Part shown: piece after piece, positions 28,364-39,200 of the stretch
Layout: each line of letters opens with the position of its first letter
Numbering within the stretch: the first letter of the stretch is position 1
Source: Sphingomonas sp. PAMC26645
GTDB lineage: Bacteria > Pseudomonadota > Alphaproteobacteria > Sphingomonadales > Sphingomonadaceae
Assembly (NCBI RefSeq): GCF_004795835.1
Contig: NZ_CP039249.1
Location: 2,641,001 to 2,705,000 of the forward strand
Length of the DNA stretch: 64,000 bases
Reading direction: 5' to 3'
The notes under the pieces: generated by a model
The model's input: the letters and a program-made list of their open reading frames with translations, nothing else
What the model was told of the DNA's origin: nothing
Database searches by the model: none
Made by a program: the position numbers and the translations under genes

Positions 28364-29341
28364 ATGACTGAAATATTCGGCAACGCCGCCGCGCAGTCCG
28401 CTTTCCTTGCGGCGATGCGTGGCGGCGCGCTGCATCACGCCTGGCTGCTGACCGGACCGCAAGGCGTCGGCAAGGCGAGTTTCGCGCGGCTGGCGGCGAG
28501 GCGGATGCTGGCTGACGGCGCCAATCCCGATGCCACTCCGGCTGGGTTCGACGTGCCGCAGGGCGACCGCACGCGGTCGTTGATCGAGGCGGGGTCTCAC
28601 CCGGACTACCGCGTGCTCGCGCGCCTTCCGAAGGATCCGGAGAAACCCGACCAGGACTTGGCGCGAAGCATCACCATCGCGCAGGTCCGCACGCTCCAGC
28701 CGCTGTTCGCGACGACGCCATCGATGAGTGCGCGCCGCGTGGTGGTGATCGATGCGATCGACGATCTCGAACGCGGCGGTGCCAATGCGTTGCTCAAGAA
28801 CCTCGAGGAGCCGCCCGCTGGAACGATATTCCTGCTCGTCAGCCACGCACCCGGGCGACTGCTGCCGACGATCCGGTCGCGGTGTCGATTGCTGCGGTTC
28901 GAAGCACTGGGCCAAGACGAGGTGACGAAGGCGATCCGCGTACTCCGCCCCGAAGCGGATGACGAAGAGGTCGCCGCGCTCGTCCGTGCCAGCGACGGGG
29001 CGCCGGGCAGGGCGCTACGCTATGCCGGCCTGGACATCGCCGGCATCGACAGCGCGCTTGCCGAGATCGCGCGCGACGGTGACCGTGATAATGGCCGGCG
29101 CCTGAAGTTGGCAAAAGCGCTGGGGAGCAAGACGTCGCAACCGCGATACGAGGCGTTCCTGGACCGCGCGCAAGCCTTTGTCGCGGACGAGGCGCGCACG
29201 CGATCCGGACCCGCTTTGCGTACCGCGCTCGATGCCCATGCGGCTGCGCGCGATCTTGCCGGCGCGGCGGTTGGACTTTCGCTGGACGCGCAGGCGACCG
29301 TCTTCGAAATGGCCGGAATCGTCGCATCGCTGCGTCAGTAA
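28364..29341 (+). CDS. holB: DNA polymerase III subunit delta'
   Basis: HolB is part of the clamp loader that places the beta clamp on DNA. The 325-aa protein begins with ALHHAWLLTGPQGVGKASFA, the P-loop, followed by the sensor regions VVVIDAIDDLERGGANALLK and LEEPPAGTIFLLVSHAP with RLLPTIRSRCRLL. The cysteines of the zinc module found after the P-loop in many delta' subunits are missing here (that segment has no Cys). It starts 28 bases after the dac gene and 80 bases before metG. The thymidylate kinase gene that usually precedes it is absent. Confidence 0.9.
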   Translation: MTEIFGNAAAQSAFLAAMRGGALHHAWLLTGPQGVGKASFARLAARRMLADGANPDATPAGFDVPQGDRTRSLIEAGSHPDYRVLARLPKDPEKPDQDLARSITIAQVRTLQPLFATTPSMSARRVVVIDAIDDLERGGANALLKNLEEPPAGTIFLLVSHAPGRLLPTIRSRCRLLRFEALGQDEVTKAIRVLRPEADDEEVAALVRASDGAPGRALRYAGLDIAGIDSALAEIARDGDRDNGRRLKLAKALGSKTSQPRYEAFLDRAQAFVADEARTRSGPALRTALDAHAAARDLAGAAVGLSLDAQATVFEMAGIVASLRQ

Positions 29342-29420
29342 GCGGCGGAATCGTCCAAGCATCCCGGCCGGGCTATAGCGCGGGCTTCACCTGATCGGAC
29401 CGATGCTCTAGGAGCGCGGC

Positions 29421-30968
29421 ATGGCCGACCCCTTTTATATCACCACCGCGATCCACTATCCCAATGGCCGTCCGCATATCGGCCATGCCTATGAGATGAT
29501 TGCCGCCGACGCGATCGCCCGGTTCCAACGTCAAGCCGGACGCGACGTACTGTTCCAGACCGGTACCGACGAGCATGGCCTGAAGATGGCGCAGGCCGCG
29601 CGCGACCGGGGCATTCCGGTACGCGCGTTCGCAGACGAGATGTCGTCGCATTTCAGCGTGATGGCGGATCGTCTTGGCATCTCCTATGACCGTTTCATTC
29701 GTACCGTGGACACGGATCACTATGCCGCAAGCCGTGCCATCTGGCAGGCTATGGCGGACTCGGGCGATCTGTATCTGGATCGCTACGAGGGCTGGTATTC
29801 GGTCCGCGACGAAGCGTTCTACGATGAATCCGAACTGACCGGGGAGGGCGACGATCGCCGTTCGCCGCAAGGTACGCCGGTCGAATGGACCGCCGAGGAA
29901 ACGTGGTTCTTCCGCCTGTCGAAATACCAGCAGCCCCTGCTCGATCTCTACGCCGCCAACCCGGACTTTATCCGCCCCGAAAGCCGCCGCAACGAGGTGA
30001 TGCGCTTCGTCGAGGGTGGCCTGAAGGATCTGTCGGTGTCGCGTACCAGCTTCGACTGGGGCGTGCCGGTGCCTGATAGCCCCGGCCACGTCATGTATGT
30101 GTGGGTCGACGCGCTTACGAACTATCTGACCGGTATCGGTTATCCCGACATGACGGGCGACAAGGCGAAGTTCTGGCCCGCCGACATTCATTTGATCGGC
30201 AAGGATATCGTCCGGTTCCACGCCGTGTACTGGCCCGCGTTCCTGTTGTCCGCGAACATTCCGTTGCCGAAAAGCGTGTTCGGTCACGGCTTCCTGCTCA
30301 CACGCGGGGAAAAGATGTCCAAGTCGGTCGGCAACGTCGTCGATCCGATGGCGTTGGCAGACGCATTCGGCGTCGACGCCCTCCGGTATTTCTTCCTGCG
30401 GGAGGTCAGCTTCGGTCAGGACGGGAGCTATTCTCCCGAGGCAATCGTGACCCGTGTGAACGCCGAACTGGCGAACAGCTTCGGCAATCTGGCGCAGCGG
30501 ACTTTGTCGTTCATCGCCAAGAACTTGGAAGGCGTGTTTCCTTCTGCTGGCACGGTCCAGGAAGCGGATGGCATGTTGATCGAGGAGGTCATCGTCGCAT
30601 GTGCGGGCTTCAAGGCAGGGTTTACGGATCTGGCCTTGTCGCAGGGTATCGAGGCCTGGATGCGTGGCGTGTTCGCTTGCAACCAGTATATCGACGCACA
30701 GGCGCCTTGGGCACTGCGCAAGACCGATCCCGACCGGATGCACGCCGTGTTGCGCACGCTGGTGCGCGCGATCCGCATGCTGGCGATCGCGATCCTGCCG
30801 GTCGTGCCGGACTCTGCCGGTAAGGTTCTTGATCAGATCGGCGCGGTCGAGCGCGATCATGCCGCGATCGACGATGATCGCTGGTACGACCGGGTGGCTG
30901 CGTCCGACTTCCGGATCGCACCGCCATCCCCCGTCTTCCCCCGTCTCGAATTGCCCGCGGAGGCCTGA
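29421..30968 (+). CDS. metG: Methionyl-tRNA synthetase
   Basis: A class I synthetase charging tRNA-Met. The 515-aa protein has the HIGH-type signature GRPHIGHAYEM near residue 20 and the KMSKS loop in LLTRGEKMSKSVGNV near residue 300. The connective region (YSVRDEAFYDESELTG) has no cysteine pairs, so it belongs to the zinc-free type, and the C-terminal tRNA-binding (EMAP-like) domain found in some MetRS is absent, giving a short form. An AGGAG-like site precedes the ATG (taggagcgcggc). The stop overlaps the tatD ATG by one base. Confidence 0.96.
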   Translation: MADPFYITTAIHYPNGRPHIGHAYEMIAADAIARFQRQAGRDVLFQTGTDEHGLKMAQAARDRGIPVRAFADEMSSHFSVMADRLGISYDRFIRTVDTDHYAASRAIWQAMADSGDLYLDRYEGWYSVRDEAFYDESELTGEGDDRRSPQGTPVEWTAEETWFFRLSKYQQPLLDLYAANPDFIRPESRRNEVMRFVEGGLKDLSVSRTSFDWGVPVPDSPGHVMYVWVDALTNYLTGIGYPDMTGDKAKFWPADIHLIGKDIVRFHAVYWPAFLLSANIPLPKSVFGHGFLLTRGEKMSKSVGNVVDPMALADAFGVDALRYFFLREVSFGQDGSYSPEAIVTRVNAELANSFGNLAQRTLSFIAKNLEGVFPSAGTVQEADGMLIEEVIVACAGFKAGFTDLALSQGIEAWMRGVFACNQYIDAQAPWALRKTDPDRMHAVLRTLVRAIRMLAIAILPVVPDSAGKVLDQIGAVERDHAAIDDDRWYDRVAASDFRIAPPSPVFPRLELPAEA

Positions 30969-31744
30969 TGCTCGCCGACAGCCATTGCCACCTCAACTAC
31001 AAGGGGCTCGTCGAGGATCAGCAAGCCGTACTTGCACGGGCGCGCGCGCGGGGCGTGACGGCGATGCTCAACATCTCGACCCGCGAGAGCGAGTGGGATG
31101 ATATCGTCGCGACTGCCGAGCGCGAACCCGACGTCTGGGCGACGATTGGCATCCATCCGAACGAGGCGGACACCTATCCCGACGTCGATGCCGCCAAGCT
31201 GATCGAACGGGCACGTCATCCTCGCGTGGTAGGATTGGGCGAAAGTGGCCTGGACTATTTCCGCGACACGTCCGATCGCGCCCGCCAGCAAGCGAGCTTT
31301 CGCGCGCACATAACGGCATCACGCGAGACCGGGTTGCCGATCGTCGTCCATACGCGCGATGCCGAGGACGATACCGCCGCGATCATGGCCGAGGAAATGG
31401 GGAAGGGGGCCTATCCCGGCGTCATCCACTGCTTCACCGCAAGCGGAGCTTTCGCCGACAAGGCGTTGGACATGGGCCTTTATATCTCGATATCGGGTAT
31501 CGTCACGTTCAAGAACGCACGTGATCTGCAAGAGACCGCCACGCGCTTGCCCATCGAGAGGCTTCTGATCGAGACCGACGCACCGTTTCTCGCGCCCGTG
31601 CCGCATCGTGGCAAGACCGGAGAGCCCGGCTTCGTCGCCGACACGGCGAAATTCCTGGCCGACTTGCGCGGTGAGGATGTCGAGGAATTATCGCGTCGTA
31701 CGGCCGAGAATTTCCACACGCTGTTCGGCAAGACGCGCGCATGA
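30968..31744 (+). CDS. tatD: TatD family metal-dependent hydrolase
   Basis: TatD proteins are two-metal TIM-barrel nucleases/hydrolases, with reported 3'-5' DNase activity in some members. The 258-aa protein shows all metal ligands: ADSHCHLN at the N-terminus, GESGLDYFRD near residue 95, IVVHTRDAEDD, HCFTAS and ETDAPFLAPVPHRGK. It follows metG as in many alphaproteobacteria and overlaps the next gene by four bases. The true substrate is not evident from sequence. Confidence 0.93.
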   Translation: MLADSHCHLNYKGLVEDQQAVLARARARGVTAMLNISTRESEWDDIVATAEREPDVWATIGIHPNEADTYPDVDAAKLIERARHPRVVGLGESGLDYFRDTSDRARQQASFRAHITASRETGLPIVVHTRDAEDDTAAIMAEEMGKGAYPGVIHCFTASGAFADKALDMGLYISISGIVTFKNARDLQETATRLPIERLLIETDAPFLAPVPHRGKTGEPGFVADTAKFLADLRGEDVEELSRRTAENFHTLFGKTRA

Positions 31745-32505
31745 GGATCACGATTCTCGGATCGGGCACGTCGTCCGGCGTCCCGCGGATCGGTAACGAC
31801 TGGGGCGATTGCGACCCTGCCGAACCACGCAACCGCCGCACGCGCGCGTCCGCGCTGATCGAGCATGATGGTACGCGCATCCTGATCGACACGAGCCCGG
31901 ACATGCGCGAGCAACTTCTCGCGGCCGACGTCGACCGGGTCGACGCCGTTATCTGGACGCACGATCACGCGGATCACTGCCACGGTATCGACGATCTGCG
32001 CCAACTCTACCACGCTGCGGGAACGCCGGTACGCGGCTATGCGCGACCCGCCACGCTCGCGGCGCTGGACGCACGTTTCACCTATGCATTCCACGGCCGA
32101 GCGGGCTACCCGCCGACGATCGCGGCAGAAACGCTACCCGATCGGCTGACGATAGGCGGGATCGAAATTCGTGTTACCGATCAACCTCACGGTAACATCC
32201 ACGCGGCTGGACTGCGGTTCGAAGGAGGCGGCGCTTCGATCGGATATGCTACCGATTTCAATATCATGACCGACGATATGGCCAGGCTTTACGAAGAACT
32301 CGACGTCTGGGTCGTCGATGCGTTGCGGCGACGACCGCATCCGACGCATATGGAATTGCCGGCCGTGCTCGGATGGGTCGACCGACTGCGGCCGGGGCGC
32401 ACCGCGCTTATCCACATGGACCACAGCATGGACTATGCGAGCTTGGTCTCCGAACTTCCGAAGGGCGTTGAGCCCGGTTATGACGGGCTCGTGCTCGACG
32501 CATGA
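31741..32505 (+). CDS. Metallo-beta-lactamase fold hydrolase (PhnP-like)
   Basis: The 254-aa protein starts MRITILGSGTSSGVPRIG and carries the metal motif WTHDHADHCHGIDDLR (HxHxDH) near residue 79, with later His in TDQPHGNIHAAG and IHMDHSMDY. This pattern matches the PhnP-type cyclic phosphodiesterases, but the gene is not in a phosphonate operon, so the substrate is unknown. It is coupled by ATGA-type overlaps to tatD and to the aspartic protease gene. Confidence 0.88.
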   Translation: MRITILGSGTSSGVPRIGNDWGDCDPAEPRNRRTRASALIEHDGTRILIDTSPDMREQLLAADVDRVDAVIWTHDHADHCHGIDDLRQLYHAAGTPVRGYARPATLAALDARFTYAFHGRAGYPPTIAAETLPDRLTIGGIEIRVTDQPHGNIHAAGLRFEGGGASIGYATDFNIMTDDMARLYEELDVWVVDALRRRPHPTHMELPAVLGWVDRLRPGRTALIHMDHSMDYASLVSELPKGVEPGYDGLVLDA

Positions 32506-33095
32506 CCGGTGACCGTGCAGCCCAGTTCGCGCTGTACGCCGTGATGCTGATCCTGCCGCTGTCGGCGCTGGTTGCGCGGCGAAGCGCCGTCAAGCCGATG
32601 CTCAAGATGGCGCTGGCATGGGTAGGCATCTTCGCCGTCGGTCTCCTGATTGCGAGCCAGCGCGATCGACTGTCCGGCGTCATTGCGATGTTCGACGATC
32701 AACAGGTCAGCGGAACGGAAACGCGCATACGCATGGCAGACGACGGTCATTTCTGGGCGAATGTGGAGATCAACGGGGTCGGTCGACGCATGCTGATCGA
32801 TAGCGGCGCCACGACGACCGCATTGTCGACGCAGACCGCAAAGGCGGCCGGCCTGGACCTGAGCAAAAGTCCGTTTCCCGTAATTCTTTCAACTGCCAAC
32901 GGCCAGGTCACCGCACGGTCGGCGACCGCGAAACGCGTAGTCGTCGGCAATATCGTCATGACCGACTTAGGAATCGTGACGTCGCCGGCTTTCGAAAAGA
33001 CGGACATTCTCGGCATGAACTTTCTGTCGCGCCTGGGTTCGTGGCAAGTCGTCGGAAAGACGCTGGTCCTGACGCCGATACCGCCACGTATTTAA
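32502..33095 (+). CDS. Retropepsin-like aspartic protease (clan AA, TIGR02281 type)
   Basis: The 197-aa protein has two N-terminal hydrophobic segments (residues about 10-25 and 33-50), then a single retropepsin domain in the periplasm or cytoplasm-facing side. The catalytic motif is MLIDSGATTTALS with Asp100, Ser101, Gly102; ILGMNFLSRLGSW is the matching C-terminal motif. One lobe means it must dimerise to be active. It is the last gene of the metG-tatD-MBL run. Its substrate is unknown. Confidence 0.87.
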   Translation: MTGDRAAQFALYAVMLILPLSALVARRSAVKPMLKMALAWVGIFAVGLLIASQRDRLSGVIAMFDDQQVSGTETRIRMADDGHFWANVEINGVGRRMLIDSGATTTALSTQTAKAAGLDLSKSPFPVILSTANGQVTARSATAKRVVVGNIVMTDLGIVTSPAFEKTDILGMNFLSRLGSWQVVGKTLVLTPIPPRI

Positions 33096-33280
33096 CATAA
33101 TGTATATTATCGATCTCAGTGTTGTGTGAGGCACATCGTTTGAATCGGAGGTGTTCCTAGGCGTGTCGGCAGCCCGAACAGCTTACGTGTAATGACGACG
33201 CCCTGCTCGTCATGAGCGCTCATCCCTGGCTCAGCGTATGCGATTCAAAGGTGAACGCTGCCAATGATAGCGCCACCGAT

Positions 33281-33353
33281 CCGGCACGATACCGTATCGA
33301 AGGTATCGTCCGGCGTATGAAGAGGCTGAGGCAGCGCCACGCCGCGCTGCCTC
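33281..33353. terminator. Two hairpins between converging aspartic protease and aminopeptidase genes
   Basis: The first hairpin pairs 33281-33293 with 33302-33313 (one bulge, eight-base loop). The second pairs GAGGCAGCG at 33328-33336 with CGCTGCCTC at 33345-33353 around an eight-base loop, 18 bases beyond the aminopeptidase stop. They probably terminate transcription from both sides. The other part of the 275-base gap (33096-33280) is AT-richer just after the protease stop, with no gene seen. Confidence 0.45.
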
Positions 33354-33370
33354 CGCCCCGTCCTTGCGCG

Positions 33371-36043
33371 CTACCTCGCGCTGGCAAGCGCTGCGGCGAT
33401 CTCCGCGGACTTCGCCTGCCGCAATACACCGCAGTGGCGAATGCTCTCCAGCGTACGCTCGTAGTTCAGCAATCCGACGTTAGCCTTGCGGATCGAGGCA
33501 CCGACCTTGGCATCGATCCGGTCCGCCTGATCGGCACCGCACTGGACCGCGAGCGCTTGCGGCAGGCGGCTGGTGATGAAGATGCCGTTGCCACCGGCGA
33601 GAAGCTTGTCGTAGTTCGCCAGGATCCAGTCGATGCCGAGATCTCGCGTTTCCGCATTGCCGGCGACGCCGAAGATCAGCCCGATCCTGTCATAGCTCCG
33701 CATCCGCTTGTCTTCGAGCGACAGGAGATAATTGGCGGCGTCGGGCCGCCCACTGGACGCAGCGGCACCAAGAGCAGCCTGGCGGAAGCCCGGGTCCTCG
33801 CTCGATAACGCCTTATCGACCAGCATCTTCGCAGCAGGCAGACCGCCCTCCTCTGCCACCACGGTCAATGCAGCTCCGAGAAAACCGGAATCGAGCGCCG
33901 CGGTGTCGCCCGCCAGGTATTTTTCCCCCGCTAACTTTAGTTTGTTGCGGACAGCCGGATCGCGCGCATCGTCCGCGACGAGATTGACCAGTTCGTGGCG
34001 CAAGTTCTGCCGGCCCGGATCGTCCTTTGCATAGGCGCCCGCTGCCGGGTTGAACCCAAGTGCGGTCAGGCGCGGTGTGTAGATCGATGCCAACAGTGCG
34101 CGGTAGGCAGGTAGCGAAGCGGCCGAGATCAGCCCCCGCGAGCGCAACCCGGCAATTCGCCGGCCGCCGTCGATGCTGGCAGTCGAGTCCGGATTTGCCG
34201 CGACTGCACGCGCTTCCGCGAACAACCATGCGGCCGGTGCCTTGCCAGCGCGGAACGCCGCCCATAGGCTGTCGGTTGTGGCTAGCGCCTCGCCCGGAGA
34301 CAACGTGCCCGAAGCCGCGATCAACGCCTGCCAATCCGCCGGTGCCATGTCGAAACGGTAATAGCCCGCACCACCGACGTTCGGCATGATCACGCCTGAG
34401 GCGGGCGCGGCGATCGACGTCGTGGTCTTGTCGAGCAGCGTGCATTGCTTCGCCGCGCCGACGCGAACGCAGAACGGGATCGTCCAGCTCAATGGCGGCG
34501 GAGACGATCCCAGGAAGGCATAGCGCGACTGGGACGCGACGATGCCGTTACCCTGCCGCCGGACGTCGATAACGGGAACGCCCTGCTGGTCGACGAACGA
34601 TTTCAGCGCGGACAGCACGCGCGGATCCTTCGCCGCATCCGAGATCGACTGGAAGAACTGCTCGGACGTCGCATTGCCATACGCGTGACGCTTGAGGTGA
34701 AGGCGGACCCCCGCCTTGAACTTCTCGTCGCCGAGATAGGCGGCGATCATCGCGACCACCTGCCCGCCCTTGCCGTAGGTTATGCCGTCGAACGCGGAGT
34801 CGATCTGGCCGTTGTCGGTGATCGGCTGGTGGATCGGGCGTCCCACCTCCAGCGCGTCGGTGTTCATCGTGCCGAAGCCCTCATCCAGCGCCCCGACGCC
34901 GATGTTAAGCTCGGGCCGCCATGCGTTGCCGATGCGATAGCCCATCCAGTTGGCGAAGCTTTCGTTCAGCCAGATGTCGTCCCACCACGCCGGCGTGACG
35001 AGGTCGCCGAACCATTGATGCGAGAGCTCGTGCGCGACGATCATCCCGAACGCCTGCTTGTCGGACGTCGTCGCGCCGGGCGAGAGGAAGATGATGCCGT
35101 CGCCATAGGTGTCCGCGCCCGCGTTTTCCATCGCGCCCGGCATGATCGGCGTGCCGATCTGGTCGAGCTTGGGGAACGGGAACGGCTCGCCGAAATATTG
35201 CTCGAGCAGGGACACGATGCGCGGCGTCTCCGCCATCACATAGCCCATCTTGTCCTTCTGCGCGTGCGTCGCAACGGCGCCATACGGCATCGGCGTAGGC
35301 CGTTCGGGGGTCGCCGGGATCGTTCCGGTCTGGTGAACGAACGGCCCCGTGTCGAACGCAACGAGATAGGTCGGCAATGGCTTGGTAACCGCGAGCTGAT
35401 GCTTCTCCATTCCCCCGGCGACCTTCGTGACGGACACCTTCGGCGCGTTGCCGATCACGACCAGACCTGGATGCGTCGTGACGGACACGGTGAACGGCGT
35501 CTTGAAGCCAGGCTCGTCGAACCCGGGAAACGCAGCGCGTGCATCGATGCTTTCGAACTGCGTCCAGCTGTACCAGGCATCGCCGACCTTGACGTGGAAC
35601 AGGCCGGAGGCGCTGTCCCCGAAACTGCCCGTATAATCGAACGCCAGCGTCGCCGCGCCGGCGGGCAGGACATTCGCGAAGTCCAGCCGCGCCGTGCCAC
35701 TCTGATCGACCTGCGTGAAGATCGCCGGGGTAGCCTTGCCACCTACCATCGCGACCGCCTTGCCAATCTTCAGGTCGCGGCCGTGGATATACAGGGATTT
35801 TGTCGCAGCCTTCAGCGTGACGTCGATCTCGTCATGTCCCGAAAACCGGTCAGCCTCGGGCAAAATGGTGAAGTCGAGGCGATACGCCTTAGGTATCGCC
35901 GCATCGGACAGACGCCCCTTCGGTGCGTTCGCATCGGGTACGATCGCCGCCTTGGCGGGCGCTTCCGTCATCGCCTTCGGACTTGCATGCGCGGTCGACG
36001 ACAGCAGGAGAGCGGTGAAACCGATGAGGCATGAGGCGCGCAT
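33371..36043 (-). CDS. Secreted M1 family aminopeptidase
   Basis: The 890-aa protein is a zinc aminopeptidase of family M1. A signal peptide ends at STAHAS (about residue 20), so it acts in the periplasm. The substrate-recognition motif is PGAMENAGADTY, a variant of GAMEN, and the zinc site is VAHELSHQWFGDLV with His338, Glu339, His342 and the third ligand Glu361 in NESFAN. A long C-terminal ERAP1-like helical domain completes the protein. It removes N-terminal residues from peptides, like PepN, but is exported. It is divergent from the NRPS operon across 167 bases. Confidence 0.92.
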   Translation of the reverse strand: MRASCLIGFTALLLSSTAHASPKAMTEAPAKAAIVPDANAPKGRLSDAAIPKAYRLDFTILPEADRFSGHDEIDVTLKAATKSLYIHGRDLKIGKAVAMVGGKATPAIFTQVDQSGTARLDFANVLPAGAATLAFDYTGSFGDSASGLFHVKVGDAWYSWTQFESIDARAAFPGFDEPGFKTPFTVSVTTHPGLVVIGNAPKVSVTKVAGGMEKHQLAVTKPLPTYLVAFDTGPFVHQTGTIPATPERPTPMPYGAVATHAQKDKMGYVMAETPRIVSLLEQYFGEPFPFPKLDQIGTPIMPGAMENAGADTYGDGIIFLSPGATTSDKQAFGMIVAHELSHQWFGDLVTPAWWDDIWLNESFANWMGYRIGNAWRPELNIGVGALDEGFGTMNTDALEVGRPIHQPITDNGQIDSAFDGITYGKGGQVVAMIAAYLGDEKFKAGVRLHLKRHAYGNATSEQFFQSISDAAKDPRVLSALKSFVDQQGVPVIDVRRQGNGIVASQSRYAFLGSSPPPLSWTIPFCVRVGAAKQCTLLDKTTTSIAAPASGVIMPNVGGAGYYRFDMAPADWQALIAASGTLSPGEALATTDSLWAAFRAGKAPAAWLFAEARAVAANPDSTASIDGGRRIAGLRSRGLISAASLPAYRALLASIYTPRLTALGFNPAAGAYAKDDPGRQNLRHELVNLVADDARDPAVRNKLKLAGEKYLAGDTAALDSGFLGAALTVVAEEGGLPAAKMLVDKALSSEDPGFRQAALGAAASSGRPDAANYLLSLEDKRMRSYDRIGLIFGVAGNAETRDLGIDWILANYDKLLAGGNGIFITSRLPQALAVQCGADQADRIDAKVGASIRKANVGLLNYERTLESIRHCGVLRQAKSAEIAAALASAR

Positions 36044-36210
36044 GTGGAGATTCCCGACGAAGGTGTAGTAGGGGTGTAAGTCAGCACGGGCAGTGCCGCA
36101 AGCCTTGTCTGGCCATGCCCTCGATCCGCGCCGGGCGGAAAATTTCGAAGGTTTTCCTGTACGCCGATGACGAGTAGCAAATGTCGTTCGACATCGTCTA
36201 AGGCTTGAGT

Positions 36211-39200
36211 ATGCAGCAAGACACGCCGGTAAGCCCTTCCGATACCGCCATTATAGCAAGGCCGGCTTACCCGTCGATCGCCCCCGCCCCTGCGTTGCGT
36301 GCCGCAGAGCCTTACGCCCGTGACGAACTGCTGCACGAGATCTTCGACGCCACGCGCGCGGCGCATCCTGACGCGACCGCGCTGCGGCTGATCGGCGCGG
36401 ACGAGGAATACGACCGCAAGACCGCCTGGACCTATACCGACCTCGCCACGCGTAGCTTAGCGCTCGCGCACCGCCTGCGCGCGATGGGGATCGGCCGCGG
36501 CGACCGCGTCGTGCTGTGCCTGCCGCGCGGGCTCGACCAGTATATGGCGATCCTCGGCGTGCTGCGCGCAGGTGCCGCCTATGTGCCGGTCGACTGGGGC
36601 TATCCGCAGGATCGCATCGACTTCATCGTTGAGGACAGCGAAGCCGCGCTGACGATTACCGTCGCCAGCCGCGTCGCCAACCTCAAGGGGAAAACCCTGG
36701 CGCTCGACGCCGCGCTGGGCGATCTCGCGGCTGAGCCGTCCGAACCGGTTGGCCGCGACGTCACGCAGGCCACCCCGCAGGACCTCGCCTACATCATCTA
36801 CACCTCGGGCACGACCGGCCGGCCCAAGGGCGTGATGATCTCGCACGGCAATGCCTGCCACCTGGTCCGCTCCGAAAGCGCAATCCTCGATCTGACCCCT
36901 GCCGACGTCGTGTTCGGCGGGTTCAGCCTCGCGTTCGACATGTCGGTCGAGACGATGTGGAGCGCGTTCTTCGTCGGTGCGGTCGTGCTCGTCGCCACCG
37001 AGGCGCTGGCGACCAGCGGGCCTGACGTGGCGATCGCGCTCGCCGAGGCGAAAACGACGATCTGGCACGTCGTCCCCTCGCTGATCGCGCTCGTCGAGCA
37101 TCCGGTGCCGACGCTGCGCCTGCTCAACATGGGCGGCGAGGCGTGCCCGGCGGACCTGCCGCGCCGGCTCGCGCGTCCGGGCCTGCGCCTGCTTAACACC
37201 TATGGTCCGACCGAGACGTCGGTCACCGCGACCTGGACCGAGGTGTTCCCCGGCCAACGCATCACGATCGGCAAGCCGCTACCCGGCTACACCGCCTGGG
37301 TGGTCGACGAGCATATGCAGCCGGTCCCCGATGGCCAGGAGGGCGAACTCGTCATCGGCGGCCCCGGCGTCGGCGTCGGCTACGTCAACCGTCCCGACCT
37401 GACCGCCGAAAAGTTCATCATGACGCCGTTCGACGGGCCTTCCGGTGCTCCGGAACGTATCTACCGCTCGGGCGACCTGGTGAAGCTCGACGCGGCGGGC
37501 GACATCGATTTCGTCGGGCGCATCGATACGCAGGTGAAGATCCGCGGCTTCCGCGTCGAGCTCGCCGAGATCGAGGCGGTGATCGGCGAATGGCCCGGCG
37601 TCGCGCAGACCGTCGTCCAGCTGTTCACCGACGACGACGGCTCCGAATTCCTCGCCGCCTTCCTGATCGCGCGTCCGGCGGAGGAGATCGACATGGTCGG
37701 CCTCAAGGCCCGCGTCGCCGAGCGGCTCCCCAATTACATGCGCCCCGCGGGCTACCAGATCCTCTCGCACATGCCGACGCTGCCCGCCTCGGGGAAGGTC
37801 GACCGCAAGGCGCTGGTCAAGCCCGAGATCACCGTGACGTCGGACCGCGAGATGGTCGCGCCCGCCACGCCGCTGGAGGAAAGCCTGCACCGCGTCTGGG
37901 CCGAGGCATTCGCGCCGCAGCCGGTATCGGTGCTCGATGACCTGTTCGAGGATCTCGGGGGGCATTCGCTGAAGGCCGCACGGTTGGTTTCGGCAGCGCG
38001 AAAAGTGCGCGGCCTCGAAGGGCTGTCGCTCGAGGACGTCTATGCCGCGCCAACGATCTGCGCGCTCGCGCTGCGGATCGGTGGCACCACGCCCGTCGCG
38101 ATCCTCGACGAGAGCAGCTTCCATCACATCGCGTCGTGGAAGCGGCGGCTGTGCGTCGCCGCGCAGACGCTCGCGCTGCTGCCGATCTACACGCTGGCGG
38201 GGCTCCAGTGGTTCTCGCCCTATCTCGCCTACACGCATCTCGCGGGCGACATGCCACGGGTCGACGCGCTGATCCTCAGCGGGCTGTTCTTCACGGTCGT
38301 GCCGATCGCGTCGATGGTCCTGTCGATCGCGCTCAAATGGCTGATCGTCGGGCGCTTCAAGGCGGGCGATTACCCACTCTGGGGCAGCTATTATTTCCGC
38401 TGGTGGCTGGTCCGCCGGATCATCGGCGTCACCGCGACGCCGTATCTCGCGGGCACGCCGATGATCCGCGGCTATTACCGGATGATGGGCGCGAAGATCG
38501 GCAAGCGCGTCCATATCGGCACCGGGATCATCGACACCGCCGACCTGCTCCACGCCGACGACGATGCGATCATCAGCGACCAGTCGGTGCTCTCGACCAG
38601 CTCGGTCGAGCGCGGATTGCTCCGCCTCGGCACGGTAAAGCTCGGCAAGGGCGCGTTCGTCGGGTCGATGGCGGTAGTCGGCCGCAACGCCGCGCTCGGC
38701 GACGACGCGATGCTCGACGATCTGTCCGCGCTGCCTGCCGATACGGCGATCCCGACCGGCCAGCGCTGGGCCGGCTCGCCCGCCGCGCATGACGGCGATG
38801 CGCCCCGCCGCCCGGCCACCGCAGCCTCGCGCAACGCCGGGCCGGCGATCGGCCTGTTCCTGTGCGCGTTGATCCTGCCGCTGGTGGCGATCCTGCCGAT
38901 CGCCCCCGGGCTGATCGCACTGATCGAGCTCGACTGGGCGACTAGCGGCTATGCCTATGTCGCGGTCGCGCCGCTGCTCGCGGTCACCTATGTCGTGATG
39001 ATGTGCGTGCTGACGGTGGCGGCCAAGCGGCTGATCCTCGGTCGCGTCGCGCCCGCGGTCTATGCGCTGAACAGCGGGTTCTACGTGCGCTACTGGTTCG
39101 TGCAGCAGATCAACGACCTCGCGCTCCGCCTGCTCCACCCGATCTTCGCGACGCTGTACGTGGTGCCTTGGTACCGTGCGCTCGGCGTGAAGGTCGGCCG

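Noticed and set aside
34445..36034. A 529-codon open frame on the plus strand
   Set aside because: It is antisense to the M1 aminopeptidase gene and rich in Arg and Asp without any domain pattern.
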